A stretch of 64,000 nt of DNA from contig JAGWYN010000011.1 in the NCBI GenBank assembly GCA_018969295.1, positions 49,365-113,364 on the forward strand. The letters are read 5' to 3'. Position numbers and translations under genes: made by a program. Each line of letters starts with the position of its first letter. Position 1 is the stretch's first letter. Positions 27,701 through 36,219 of the stretch are shown here, in pieces. The DNA comes from Chloroflexota bacterium (lineage in GTDB: Bacteria > Chloroflexota > Anaerolineae > Caldilineales > Caldilineaceae). Under the pieces are notes generated by a model, which was not told the DNA's origin, made no database searches, and was given only the letters and a program-made list of their open reading frames with translations.

Positions 27701-30463
27701 AGCTATCTGCCCGCGGTCGACAACTTTCTCGTCGCCTACCAATTTCAGGAGAACAACCCGTGTTGTTCGCAAAAGGTAGCTGTCCAGAGGCTGACGACCG
27801 CAGGCGCGCCCACTGGCAGCGCAATTGCGGTCAGCCTTGATACGGGCATGGGTACGAGCGCCTACCTGGGTGATATGGCCGTCGACGCCAGCGGCAAGGC
27901 GCTCGTCACCCTTCATTCTGGCAGTTGGGGATATCGCCTCTACGGGGCCTGGATTGAAGCAGCAACGCAGGCTGTCACTGCAACCGTCCTGGCTGAGTAC
28001 GATACTATGTCTGCCCGTCGGTCAGCTGTTGCGTTTGGCGCAGACCGCTATGCCGTGGTGTGGGAGCAGACCCGCGGCTGGAATGAATGGAGCGATCCAC
28101 GTTTTCTCCTGAACTTGCCCGTCAACAGCGACGGGACGCTGCCGATCAGCCCCACGCTTATCTTCTCTGACACCGGGCAGGCGCAATCCCCGCGCCTGGT
28201 CTATGGCAGCACACCGAATGAGTTTCTGGTGGCCTGGACCTACAATCCCCAGCCAAACACAATGCCTGGAATGGGAACAGCGTATAAGCTACATGCGCAG
28301 CGATTGAGCAGCAGTGGTGGGGGCACATCGGGCGCACTCATCGTCGTCTCCTCCCCTCAGACAACTACCAGCAGCGGGCCACTTCTCACTCCGGCCATCG
28401 CCTACAACAGCCAGCGCAACGAATACCTGGTCGCCTGGTCTGACAATCGCACAGGCACGTCAAGTATCTGGGCGCAGCGGCTCAATGCCGCCGGTCAGCT
28501 GCTCGACAACACCTGGACATCTGCCGACGAAACCAACCCGGCCAACAACTTCCGTATCAGCCAGTCGCGCGGCGTGCGCTACAACACGATCATCCACAAC
28601 ACGGGCAACGGCATCCAACTGGACGGGCAGGCGGCGGGCTCGGTCAGCATCGCCAACAACAACCTTTTCGGCAACGGCAGCTACGACCTCTACTTGGGCG
28701 GCGGGCAGGCGGGTACACAGAACTTCACCGTCGAGGCTGCCAACAATTTCTGGAACATCGACGCCAGCCAGATTCCCAATCGTATCCGCGACTGCACCTT
28801 TGACGACAACGACTGCGGCACAGCCAGTTCCACGGTGGGCAGGGTCATCTATAACCTGCCGCTGGCGAACCCGGAACAGGCTGCGCCAGCCTTTGCGCGC
28901 AGCATCACCGTGGCGCCGCAGCCGGTAGGCTTGCAACGAGGCACCGTCACAGTCGATTTTAGCCGACCAATGTCGGTGACGACACTGCCTGACGCCAGTT
29001 TTCACGACGCCCGCCGCGGGACGATACAGCAGGTCATCTCAGCTACGGCAGCCACCATCGGGCAGGATGTCCTCGGACGTGTGTGGTTTGGCTTCAATAC
29101 CATGTACGGTGGCAGCGGCGTACGCATGTTTGACGGACGCCAGTGGACCTCGTACACAAGCGCCAACTCCGGGCTGGGCAACAACTCCATCTTCGCGATC
29201 TATGGTGCAGCCGCCGGTGACGTCTGGTTTGGACATAATAATAATACGTGGGAGCAGCCAGTGCTGAGCCGCCTGCAGGGCACCACCTGGATCACGTATA
29301 CACCAGCCGGTACGGGGCTGAACTCAAGTACAGTCAACGACATCGGGCAGGACAACCAGGGCGCCATGTGGTTTGGAACGTGGAACGGCGCCGTCCGCTA
29401 CGACGGCACTGCATGGCGTCAATTTACCACCGACGACGGTTTGTATTCCAATGGAGTGTCTCGCATCGTGCGTGACGGGCAGGGGCGGATGTGGTTCATG
29501 GGGGGCCAGGGAATGGGTGGTGGCTTGAGCGTCTTTGACGGTGTGACTTGGACGCAGCACACTGCCAGCACCGGATTACCCACAGCCCCAGCGAATGTAC
29601 TTTATGCCGACAGCCAGGGCCGCATCTGGACCGGGCTACTCTACAGTGTGGCGAGCAATCGTCCATATCTGGCGATGTACGACGGCGCCGGCTGGCAGTA
29701 CTTTGGTTCAGCCGAAACTGGGGGCCGACTCAACTGCGATGTGAGCCAGATCGCAGAATCGTCCGACGGCACACTCTGGTTCCGTTCTTGCAGCGCGGCC
29801 GTCACCTACGACGGTGCAACATGGTCGACAGCATCCTATGGCAGTGGATACTCAGGTCCCTGGCTGTTCGACCGCCGCGGCAACCTCTGGTATGCAGATT
29901 CGATGATGGGAAGCGGCACGTCAGTGCGCTGGGACGGTCTCGACTATGCCTTCAGCGACGGCCAATGGCTCTCCGCCACCCGCTTCCAGGCCGGCTATGC
30001 CTTCGACGCCAACGTAGCGCCTGGCTTCTATGCGGTGCAGGTGGATGGCGCCGTGGGCAACGATGGCATGGCGGCCTACGCGGGAAGCAGCGCCAGTTTT
30101 CAGGTGGACTTCGGCGCTGGCGTCTCGCTCGACACACCGAACCCGCCGCAAGTGACGGCACAGACCAACGGCAACCTCAACCACCTGGCGGCAAGCTGGC
30201 AGACTGACAGCCCTAATAACATCGACCAGTACCGTTATGCCATTGGCACTTCCCCCAGCGCGCGCAATGTGGTTGGCTGGACCTATCTCGCCAACACTAG
30301 CATGGCGCGCAGCGACCTCAACCTCGTGCGCGGGCAGGCCTACTATGTCACCGTGCAGGCGCGCAATGCCAGTGGGCTCTGGAGCCTTGAGAGTGTGGGC
30401 ACCCCTGTAATTGCTGGAGAGACGTCCGGTTTCAGCATCTTCTTGCCAACAATCAATCGGTAG
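24761..30463 (+). CDS. 1,900-residue secreted mosaic S8 protease with beta-helix and propeller domains
   Basis: GGAGG lies 8 bases before ATG 24761. After a signal peptide (about 1-40) comes a fervidolysin-like propeptide (NTLLLKLKPGVML) and an S8 domain with Asp203 (FVDSGVDLTHPDF), His256 and Ser409 (GGGTSLAAPFVSG). The His motif reads GHGSEVGG rather than GHGTHVAG; the catalytic His itself is kept. Beyond about 560 are right-handed beta-helix repeats (IQNN/NNVIVGNGGG types), a blade region (NEYLVAWSDNRTG), more beta-helix, and a two-component-regulator-type propeller (MWFGTWNGAVRYDG, WFMGGQGMGGGLSVFDG). An FN3-like module precedes the end FSIFLPTINR. It is likely extracellular and binds polysaccharide or surfaces. 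Two copies of one MITE flank the gene. Confidence 0.92.
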   Translation: MKRSKALFRWHASWVGMTAVMLLVGLAVSVLTFSATQAQPPTPAVEPIVASTEPYIEHAPNTLLLKLKPGVMLASGQANAAGASVASNAESLNTLLSTLGATSAQPVFGDGGVNAAQASRSSATGLERVYRLQWTSTIPVKHAVAALAADAAVEYAEPDYIARPARVPNDPEYSSQWALARINAPIAWDATAGAPSVTIAFVDSGVDLTHPDFAGRLWVNDDPPNGVDDDLNGKVDDLNGWNVFANSNDISDPNGHGSEVGGVAGAATDNSAGVAGMCWNCRLMFVNAMQASFVANYSDVAAAVQYAASNGAQVINLSLGGYADSAVLRDAVREAAITALLVGGAGNDDSGAPFYPAAYPEVLAVAATDNTDQKAVFSNYGAWVDVSAPGKDIRTTTVGGGYATGGGTSLAAPFVSGLAGLIRSQQPAWTPEQVRWQILNTAVNIDGLNPTRARQLGQGRIDAGAALATTPQARAAVESYAIDGQANVRPAPGQAFQLALNLRNLWLSGQNLQGTLTSSDPYVTITKAAGAFGDIAPGQLGSNSSDSFAVTVSGSAPYNYAFPFTLNLSGAGGYSLAVPFTVQSRSAVETLGNTIYSANSTWTSDKSYVLNGTVIVNQGVTLTIQPGTVIKANPGRFIRVDGTLIARGTAAQPILFTTNSITNAAWSGIRFADTAVDASYDAAGTYLAGSVLQFVEISDADIAASLSTRAPYIADSTFRDNGTSIQIGNNNNGGSPRIERNEFAGQNAGAAITLNGGQPLIQQNTLTGASISGSGSPSIWNNTLRSGDTAIGLSGSPSILGNVIQDNSGTAIFLGQNWQTGNNAPVIRNNVIVGNGGGISANGLQLVDIEHNLIANNGSTAVTLDVQASGFDQSNPALAYHPGRDEYLAVWTESTASNAVKMLRLRADGQPLGAETLVSAVNTPAATAQVVYQSARDRYFVVWAEISGVYGRFVTADGQISGDALSLSSGTSLSFTAVRVSYLPAVDNFLVAYQFQENNPCCSQKVAVQRLTTAGAPTGSAIAVSLDTGMGTSAYLGDMAVDASGKALVTLHSGSWGYRLYGAWIEAATQAVTATVLAEYDTMSARRSAVAFGADRYAVVWEQTRGWNEWSDPRFLLNLPVNSDGTLPISPTLIFSDTGQAQSPRLVYGSTPNEFLVAWTYNPQPNTMPGMGTAYKLHAQRLSSSGGGTSGALIVVSSPQTTTSSGPLLTPAIAYNSQRNEYLVAWSDNRTGTSSIWAQRLNAAGQLLDNTWTSADETNPANNFRISQSRGVRYNTIIHNTGNGIQLDGQAAGSVSIANNNLFGNGSYDLYLGGGQAGTQNFTVEAANNFWNIDASQIPNRIRDCTFDDNDCGTASSTVGRVIYNLPLANPEQAAPAFARSITVAPQPVGLQRGTVTVDFSRPMSVTTLPDASFHDARRGTIQQVISATAATIGQDVLGRVWFGFNTMYGGSGVRMFDGRQWTSYTSANSGLGNNSIFAIYGAAAGDVWFGHNNNTWEQPVLSRLQGTTWITYTPAGTGLNSSTVNDIGQDNQGAMWFGTWNGAVRYDGTAWRQFTTDDGLYSNGVSRIVRDGQGRMWFMGGQGMGGGLSVFDGVTWTQHTASTGLPTAPANVLYADSQGRIWTGLLYSVASNRPYLAMYDGAGWQYFGSAETGGRLNCDVSQIAESSDGTLWFRSCSAAVTYDGATWSTASYGSGYSGPWLFDRRGNLWYADSMMGSGTSVRWDGLDYAFSDGQWLSATRFQAGYAFDANVAPGFYAVQVDGAVGNDGMAAYAGSSASFQVDFGAGVSLDTPNPPQVTAQTNGNLNHLAASWQTDSPNNIDQYRYAIGTSPSARNVVGWTYLANTSMARSDLNLVRGQAYYVTVQARNASGLWSLESVGTPVIAGETSGFSIFLPTINR

Positions 30464-30484
30464 GCGCTCCCTTGTTATGAGTGA

Positions 30485-30519
30485 AAGATGGCTGTTGCTG
30501 ATACAGCAACAGCCATCTT
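30485..30519 (+). terminator. Terminator after the mosaic protease gene
   Basis: A perfect 16-bp stem (30485-30500 with 30504-30519) with a 3-base loop lies 21 bases after the stop. The second MITE copy begins 2 bases later. Confidence 0.8.
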
Positions 30520-30521
30520 CT

Positions 30522-30621
30522 CTAATGTCCTGTCAAGCGTCATTTGATAGTGTTTTTTCCTGTAGGATGGGCTGATTTTAGGGCACACGTATCCATCACT
30601 TCAGGCTTGACGGAACACTAG
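30522..30621 (+). mobile_element. 100-bp MITE-like element, copy 2
   Basis: Same length, orientation and ends as the copy at 24578-24677, with about ten differences. The left border reads CTAA and the right border CTAG (30618-30621). The right border supplies the TAG stop codon of the amidase gene on the minus strand. Confidence 0.8.
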
Positions 30622-31931
30622 ATCACCAGCCCGGCCGGCTGCCACCCACCCAGTTCTTTTTCCAGCCAGGCAGCCAAGGCCAACGCCACGTCGTCGCGCC
30701 AGGGCTGCGCAACGATCTGCACGCCGACCGGCATTCCCTCTTCCGACGTCCCACAGCGCACCACCGCCGCAGGGTAGCCGACCAGGCTGTAGGTGAGTGT
30801 GTAGGCAATGTGGCCAGCCTCTTCGTCGTGCGGCCGCGCCGGCAGCTGCGCAGCCGGCGTGAGCACCGCATCGAAGGGCTCCATCCACGCCAACAGCGCA
30901 CGGCGAAAGCGATCCCACTGAAAGAGATGCTGCTCCACCGCCAAGCTGCTGAGCACAGTCTCCTCGCCGGCGTCCCACTCCTCCCAAGATTCAGCTTCGG
31001 GGCGATTCCAATAGTCGCGCGTGATCGCATAGGTCTGCTCGACGCCCGGCGGCTGCGCCTCCTGCACCGTCAGCCCCGCGCTGGCCAGCACCGCAGCGGC
31101 AGCCTCCACCGCCTGGGCCACCGCAGGCGCCGGCTCCCCGTCAGGGCAGGCTGTGTACCAGGCCACCCGCAGCGACCCCAGCCTCACCAGCCGCCACTCT
31201 GCCAGCGGCACCGGCACCACACTGGCATCGCGCCAGTCTGTCCCCTGCACAATCGACAACACCAAAGCCAGATCTTCGACCGCACGCGCCATCGGGCCAA
31301 TCACAGTGCGAGGGTCGTTCATCACATTGATGCGCGGATAATGGCCGGTCAACGGCACACGCCCCGTCGTCGGCTTGAGGCCGGCGATGCCACAGTTGTG
31401 GGCCGGCTGCCGGATGCTTCCCCCAGAATCGCTGCCCAGCCCGACCGGAGACCCCCCGGCTGCCAGGATTGCCGCCTCTCCGCTGCTGCTGCCCGCCGGG
31501 CTGCAGGTCAGGTTGTACGGGTTGTGGGTGCGGCCGTACAGGGCGTTGCCGCTGACCGCGTTGGTCTTTCCCAACAGAATTCCGCCAGCTTGGCGCATGC
31601 GGGCCACAGCGGTGGCGTCCGCAGCCGGCACATGGCCCAGCCGCGCCGGATACCCTGCCGTACAGACCAGGTCGCACGTCTCCAGCCAATCTTTGACTGT
31701 AAAGGGCACCCCATGCAACGGCCCCCACCAGTGCCCGCGCGCCGCAGCTCGGTCTGCCTCCCGAGCCCGCTCCAACGCCCGCTCCGGGTCCGACTGCACC
31801 ACCGCGTTGAGGGCTGGGTTCACCGCCTCGATTCGCGCCAAGTACGCCTGGACCACCTCAACTGCCGTGACCTGGCGCAGCCGAATCAGCCGCGCCAGCT
31901 GGGTCGCAGACAGCCCACACAACGCGTGCAT
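30618..31931 (-). CDS. Amidase signature family enzyme
   Basis: The 437-residue protein has the Ser-cisSer-Lys triad: Lys in PFTVKDWLE (about 80), the cis-Ser and nucleophile in LGSDSGGSIRQPA (about 165-177), and the surrounding Gly/Ser-rich AGSSSGEAA. It hydrolyses amide bonds of an unknown substrate; GatA is less likely because no gatB/C is near. It is the last gene of the minus-strand metabolic run, 42 bases after the SDR gene. Its stop codon lies in the end of a MITE, so the C-terminus (GGWQPAGLVI) may have been trimmed or altered by the insertion. Confidence 0.9.
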   Translation of the reverse strand: MHALCGLSATQLARLIRLRQVTAVEVVQAYLARIEAVNPALNAVVQSDPERALERAREADRAAARGHWWGPLHGVPFTVKDWLETCDLVCTAGYPARLGHVPAADATAVARMRQAGGILLGKTNAVSGNALYGRTHNPYNLTCSPAGSSSGEAAILAAGGSPVGLGSDSGGSIRQPAHNCGIAGLKPTTGRVPLTGHYPRINVMNDPRTVIGPMARAVEDLALVLSIVQGTDWRDASVVPVPLAEWRLVRLGSLRVAWYTACPDGEPAPAVAQAVEAAAAVLASAGLTVQEAQPPGVEQTYAITRDYWNRPEAESWEEWDAGEETVLSSLAVEQHLFQWDRFRRALLAWMEPFDAVLTPAAQLPARPHDEEAGHIAYTLTYSLVGYPAAVVRCGTSEEGMPVGVQIVAQPWRDDVALALAAWLEKELGGWQPAGLVI

Positions 31932-31973
31932 CGCCCCTCCTCCCCTTCCCCCATTTCGCCGACCGTAGACCCG

Positions 31974-32756
31974 TTACACCGCAAATTCCGCACAGGCCGT
32001 GTATCCCCCGTCCACCACCAACGACGTTCCTGTGATCCCCTGCGCCTCGTCGCTGCACAAAAAGACCGCAGCCCGCCCCAGATCTGCCGGCAGCAGCAGC
32101 TCCCCAGCTGGGACACGCTGCAGCCGCCGCGCCAGCTGGGCTGCCGGGTCCTCGGCATGGCGCAGATGGTCGCGCAACATCGGCGTATCTGTGATCCCCG
32201 GGCAGAGACAGTTGAAACGGATGCGCTGGCGGCCATAGTCCAGAGCCAGCGCCTTGGTCAACATCAGCACAGCCCCCTTGCTGGCACAGTAGGCAGGGGT
32301 CCCCTGTTGGGCCACAAAGCTGGACACAGAGGCGATGTTGAGCACAGCACCGCCGCCAGCTGCACGCAGGTGCGGCAACGCCTGACGGGTCGTCAAAAAA
32401 ATGGAGCGGACATTCACCGCCATCACCCGGTCCCAATCCTCCACGCTGCTCTCCTCAACCGTCTGCACCGCCACGACGCCGGCGTTGTTGACCACGATGT
32501 CCAGCCGCCCATAGGTGCTCACCGCAGCGGTGACCAACGCAGCCACCTCCGCTTCACAGGCCACATCGGCCCGCACCCAGAAGCTCTGCCCGCCCTGCGC
32601 CTGAATCTGCGCGACAGTGGCGGTTCCTTCTGCCTGATCGGCCACCACCACCGCCGCACCGGCAGCGGCCAGCGCCCACGCGATCCCCTGGCCGATCCCC
32701 CGTGCAGCGCCGGTGACGATCGCAACCTTGCCTGTCAACGCTGCCACCGGGCTCAC
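31974..32756 (-). CDS. Short-chain dehydrogenase/reductase
   Basis: I place the start at GTG 32756, which overlaps the stop of the IlvC-like gene as GTGA and follows AGGA; this gives 260 residues. The Rossmann motif TGAARGIGQGIA, NNAG, the catalytic Ser (NIASVSS) and Tyr-x-x-x-Lys (YCASK) are all present, and the C-terminus VVDGGYTA is typical of classical SDRs. It oxidises or reduces a hydroxyl/keto group with NAD(P). Tight coupling to the IlvC-like gene suggests a shared pathway; substrate is not known. Confidence 0.93.
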   Translation of the reverse strand: MSPVAALTGKVAIVTGAARGIGQGIAWALAAAGAAVVVADQAEGTATVAQIQAQGGQSFWVRADVACEAEVAALVTAAVSTYGRLDIVVNNAGVVAVQTVEESSVEDWDRVMAVNVRSIFLTTRQALPHLRAAGGGAVLNIASVSSFVAQQGTPAYCASKGAVLMLTKALALDYGRQRIRFNCLCPGITDTPMLRDHLRHAEDPAAQLARRLQRVPAGELLLPADLGRAAVFLCSDEAQGITGTSLVVDGGYTACAEFAV

Positions 32757-33751
32757 CCCTGTTCCTGGTGAACGGCCTGGACCGCAGCGATGACACTGGC
32801 CTCGGCCTGGCTCATCGGGTGAGCCAAGGCAGCAGCACGCAGCGCTTCCAGCCGCGCCGCCCCCCCCGCCTGCTCGCTGCTCCACTCGCCGACAAAGCTG
32901 CCATCGTGGATCCCCTGCAGAATCTCACGGGCCTTGTCACGCAGGGCCACAGGGAGCAGATGGGCGCTGCGCGAGAGCGTGCCGTACTGGCTGGTCGTCG
33001 AATGGTGCAACATCTGACGAAAAAAGCCATTTTTGGCCATATTGGCAAAGATCTGCGCAGTTTCTCCCGACGCATACAGCTCCATGACCATCAACTCCGG
33101 TGAAAAACCGTGGGCCACCCCCAGCTCGAAACATTCGAGAAACCAGGCCTCCAACCCCGCCCAGATCACCTGCTCGGCAAACAGATCCAACTCGGCTTCC
33201 TCACGAAACGTCGAACGAAAGACGCCGCCGCGCGTCAGCCCCATCCCCTTGCAGAGCGCCAGCAGCCGCTCCCAGGCCTGGCCGCTGGCATCCTGGTGCA
33301 CCGCCACCTGGGCCAACGCCCCGCTGCCGCGCACATACAGCTCGCGCACCTGCACCCCAATCATGCGCGGGGCGACCATCAGAACATCGACACCGGGTGG
33401 CGGCACAATCAGACCGAAGCCGACATTGTAGCCACTCGCCCAGACCAGCGTCTTGCCCGCTGTGACCCCCGGCAGAATCTGCTCTGCCCAGATCAGAGGC
33501 TGCGATTCGTCGGTGGTCAAAACCAGCAGCACCTCCCCGGCACGCGCAGCCTCCGCAATCGAACAGACCGCAAAGCCATCTGCCAGCGCCCGTTCTCGAT
33601 AGAGATCGTCCCGGTTGCCGACCAACACCGCGACGCCGCTGTCGCGCAGGTTCAGCGCCTGCGCCTGTCCTTGGTTGCCGTACCCCAAAACGGCCACGGT
33701 CTTTCCCGCCAACGGCGCCAGCGAGGCGTCCGCATCTTTGTACAGCTGCAT
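32753..33751 (-). CDS. Divergent ketol-acid reductoisomerase-like protein (IlvC family)
   Basis: GGAGGAG precedes ATG 33751; the product is 332 residues, normal for class I KARI. The N-terminal Rossmann domain has VAVLGYGNQGQAQALNLRDSG, and the helical domain keeps Asp and Glu of the metal site (EEAELDLFAEQ). Two usual features differ. The motif that normally reads VAPKGPG is MVAPRMIG, so the conserved Lys is Arg, and the second glutamate pair (normally five residues in an ECLHE pattern) reads MELYASGE. True valine/isoleucine biosynthesis is therefore doubtful; a related reductase or isomerase on another hydroxy-keto acid is possible. It sits between a TIM-barrel isomerase and an SDR. Confidence 0.8.
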   Translation of the reverse strand: MQLYKDADASLAPLAGKTVAVLGYGNQGQAQALNLRDSGVAVLVGNRDDLYRERALADGFAVCSIAEAARAGEVLLVLTTDESQPLIWAEQILPGVTAGKTLVWASGYNVGFGLIVPPPGVDVLMVAPRMIGVQVRELYVRGSGALAQVAVHQDASGQAWERLLALCKGMGLTRGGVFRSTFREEAELDLFAEQVIWAGLEAWFLECFELGVAHGFSPELMVMELYASGETAQIFANMAKNGFFRQMLHHSTTSQYGTLSRSAHLLPVALRDKAREILQGIHDGSFVGEWSSEQAGGAARLEALRAAALAHPMSQAEASVIAAVQAVHQEQG

Positions 33752-33900
33752 CTCTTTCTCCTCCAACAGACAAATCCTAGATTCCATACTTTCTCGCCGC
33801 CTCAGCCAGCGCCGCCAGATGCTCTGCCTCAGCACCATTTTCGAGCAGAAGCCCCTTTTCTGAACCAGCACCCCAAACGACCGAACCCGGACCCTGCGGT

Positions 33901-34749
33901 TCAGAGCGCAGCCGAGAGCAGCTGGCGCAGCTGGTCGCGGTACAAAATGGTCTCCGAAAGGTTGTCACACTCGTTGCAGCGCTCCCAGTCGATCCAGACA
34001 TACTCGATCCCCAGCCAGCCTGCATAGCTGCGCTGCTGCAGCAGCGCCACCACCCGAGCGTAGTCGATGGTGTTGCCGGCAAACGAGGTCTGCAGACGCC
34101 CCGGGCAGGCGCCGCGCACATGAAAATGGCTGGCATAGGCCAACAGCGGCTCCACCGCACGGTCGGCCAGCCCCGCACGGGTGAAATGGGTATAGTCGAC
34201 CGTGAGCGTCAGCCCAGGCGTCTCCTGGACCAGCCGCAACGCCCGCTGCGGCTCCGGCACCAGCGAGCCGACATGCGCCTCGACCGCACAGACGATGCCG
34301 CAGCGGGCCGCCTGCTCGACACGCCAGGCCAGTTCCACAACCGCCCGATCCCAGCTGCGGGCCGGCTCCTCGTCGGCAAACTCGACCCCAGGCAGCAGCG
34401 TGACATGCTGCGCGCCCACCCCCCCAGCATACTCCAACGTGCGCAAAAACCAGTCGCGCGCCCGCTGACGCCGCGCCCCCTCAGGGTGATTGACGGCCCA
34501 GGGCACAAAATCAGGGTCCATCTGCAAAAAAAGATCGGCGGCTACCAACCCCTGGTCGTGCAGCTGTGAACGCAGCCGAGCAGCGGCACGGGGCAGCTGG
34601 GCAAATTCACGCGACGGCCAAAGGTGCGAACGCTTTTCAAACAGACCGATGTCGACCCCCTCCACCCCCAACATCGCAAGCAGACGCAACACATCGGCGT
34701 GCGGCAGCAGAGGAAACGAAAAATCAGCGCAGGCAAGGCGGATCGACAT
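33901..34749 (-). CDS. Xylose isomerase-like TIM-barrel (sugar phosphate isomerase/epimerase family)
   Basis: I use ATG 34749, with GGGGAG upstream; a GTG at 34767 is the longer alternative. The 282-residue protein has the AP-endonuclease-2/xylose-isomerase-like barrel pattern: VEGVDIGLFE near the N-terminus, CAVEAHVGS (metal Glu/His), LTVDYTHF (Asp/His), HFHVRGA (His) and WLGIEYVWID (Glu). The residues that bind the divalent metal look complete. Such enzymes isomerise or epimerise sugars and hydroxy-keto compounds. The gene lies between the gamma subunit of a ferredoxin oxidoreductase and the IlvC-like gene, which hints at a hydroxy- or keto-acid substrate. Confidence 0.85.
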   Translation of the reverse strand: MSIRLACADFSFPLLPHADVLRLLAMLGVEGVDIGLFEKRSHLWPSREFAQLPRAAARLRSQLHDQGLVAADLFLQMDPDFVPWAVNHPEGARRQRARDWFLRTLEYAGGVGAQHVTLLPGVEFADEEPARSWDRAVVELAWRVEQAARCGIVCAVEAHVGSLVPEPQRALRLVQETPGLTLTVDYTHFTRAGLADRAVEPLLAYASHFHVRGACPGRLQTSFAGNTIDYARVVALLQQRSYAGWLGIEYVWIDWERCNECDNLSETILYRDQLRQLLSAAL

Positions 34750-34853
34750 GGACAGCTCCCCATTCACCCGGTCAGACAGACAAGAGAGATTTTTCTATTG
34801 TACCTGAAAAAAGCGCCAGGAACGAATGATCTCCACAGAGCTCTTGCCTGCAC

Positions 34854-35393
34854 TCAGCCCTTCCCCAAGGCAGCACCCGCATGCAGCGCCTCCAGGTTGT
34901 TCTGCAGCAGATCGGCGTGGCGCTCCGGCAGATGGTCGCGCAGCGCAGCACCCATCGCCTCCAGCGTGACCACCGGACGCAGGGCCAGCAGGGCGCCCAA
35001 CAACACCAGATTGGCCAGCCGTGGGCTGCCAAAACGCTGGGCCACCTCGCTGGCAGGCACGGCAACCGCACACAAGTCCACACGCTCGACCGGCCGCTGC
35101 ACCAGCGTGCTGTCGTAGACCAGCAGCCCGCCAGCCGCCACCAACGGCTCGTATTTGTCCACCGAAGGCAGGTTGAGTGCCACCACACACTCCGGGTGAC
35201 GCACCAGCGGCGCCCCGATCGGCTCGTCCCCCACCACCACCGTGCAGTGCGCAGTCCCCCCACGCATCTCAGGCCCGTACGAAGGAATCCAGGTCACTTC
35301 CAACCCACTCGCCAACGCCGCATGGGCCAGCAGCTGGCCCGCCAGCAGCGCACCCTGCCCCCCAAACCCCGAAACAACGATCGATGTCTCCAT
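34854..35393 (-). CDS. 2-oxoacid:ferredoxin oxidoreductase, gamma subunit
   Basis: The 179-residue protein begins METSIVVSGFGGQGALLAGQ and has IPSYGPEMRGGTAHCTVVV, both signatures of the gamma (PorC/KorC/VorC) subunit. It works with the beta and alpha subunits encoded just upstream on the same strand (9-base gap to the beta gene). In the complex it takes part in CoA binding and thioester release during ferredoxin-linked oxidation of a 2-oxoacid. With the alpha subunit resembling VorB, the branched-chain 2-oxoacid is the most likely substrate. Confidence 0.92.
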   Translation of the reverse strand: METSIVVSGFGGQGALLAGQLLAHAALASGLEVTWIPSYGPEMRGGTAHCTVVVGDEPIGAPLVRHPECVVALNLPSVDKYEPLVAAGGLLVYDSTLVQRPVERVDLCAVAVPASEVAQRFGSPRLANLVLLGALLALRPVVTLEAMGAALRDHLPERHADLLQNNLEALHAGAALGKG

Positions 35394-35402
35394 CGCCGCC
35401 TC

Positions 35403-36152
35403 CTACGCCCCCAGTTCGGCCGCCACCTTGAACTCTCCCAACGGATAGACCGGCAGCATCACCTGTTCAATGAATTCGAGCGCCTCCACAGGAGTCACCT
35501 GCCAGTTGGTCGGGCAGGCCCCCAGCAGTTCGACAATGCCCAGCCCCAGCCCCCGCAGCTGCACCGTAAATGCCCGCTGGATCGCCTGGCGCGCCCGGCG
35601 AATCTCGGCCACAGAATGGGTGGAACGCCGGGCCGCATACGCCACCCCAGGCAGCGCCGCCAACAGCTCAGGCAGATGGATCGGATACCCCTGCTGCTGG
35701 GAGTCCCGCCCCAGCGGCGAAGAGGTCGTCCGCATCCCAAGCGGGGTCGTCGGCGCCATCTGCCCGCCGGTCATCCCATAGACCCCGTTGTTGACAAAAA
35801 TTATGGTGATCGGTTCGCCACGCAACGCAGCGTGCAGGATCTCGTTGCCGCCGATGCTGGCCAGATCTCCGTCCCCCTGATAGGTGAAAATCACCCGATC
35901 TGGCAGCACCCGTTTGAGCCCGGTCGCCATCGCAGGCGCACGCCCATGCGCTGCCACACAGCAATCCAACACAAAATACTTGTAGGCCAACACCGCACAG
36001 CCGACCGGCGCCACACAGATCGTCCGGCTGCCGATGCCCAGCCCCTCGATCGTTTCGGCCACCAGCCGATGCACCGTGCCGTGCCCACAGCCCGGACAGT
36101 AGTGGGTCGGCAGATCCGCCAACAGAGCCGGACGGCGATAGATCGTTTCCAT
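35403..36152 (-). CDS. 2-oxoacid:ferredoxin oxidoreductase, beta (TPP-binding) subunit
   Basis: AAGGAG precedes ATG 36152. The 249-residue protein has the TPP/Fe-S motifs HYCPGCGHGTVHRL, GDGDLASIGGNE and NNGVYGMTGGQMAPTTP, all intact. It binds thiamine diphosphate and carries out decarboxylation of the 2-oxoacid, passing electrons to ferredoxin. It lies between alpha and gamma genes in the order delta-alpha-beta-gamma. A C-terminal domain (about 200-249) without cysteines is normal for this group. Confidence 0.94.
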   Translation of the reverse strand: METIYRRPALLADLPTHYCPGCGHGTVHRLVAETIEGLGIGSRTICVAPVGCAVLAYKYFVLDCCVAAHGRAPAMATGLKRVLPDRVIFTYQGDGDLASIGGNEILHAALRGEPITIIFVNNGVYGMTGGQMAPTTPLGMRTTSSPLGRDSQQQGYPIHLPELLAALPGVAYAARRSTHSVAEIRRARQAIQRAFTVQLRGLGLGIVELLGACPTNWQVTPVEALEFIEQVMLPVYPLGEFKVAAELGA

Positions 36153-36219
36153 CTTGCAGCTCCTTTTCTTCTCCGGCGATCCACCGGAAGCCGTTCTGCT
36201 TCGCCACAAAAAAGTGCCT

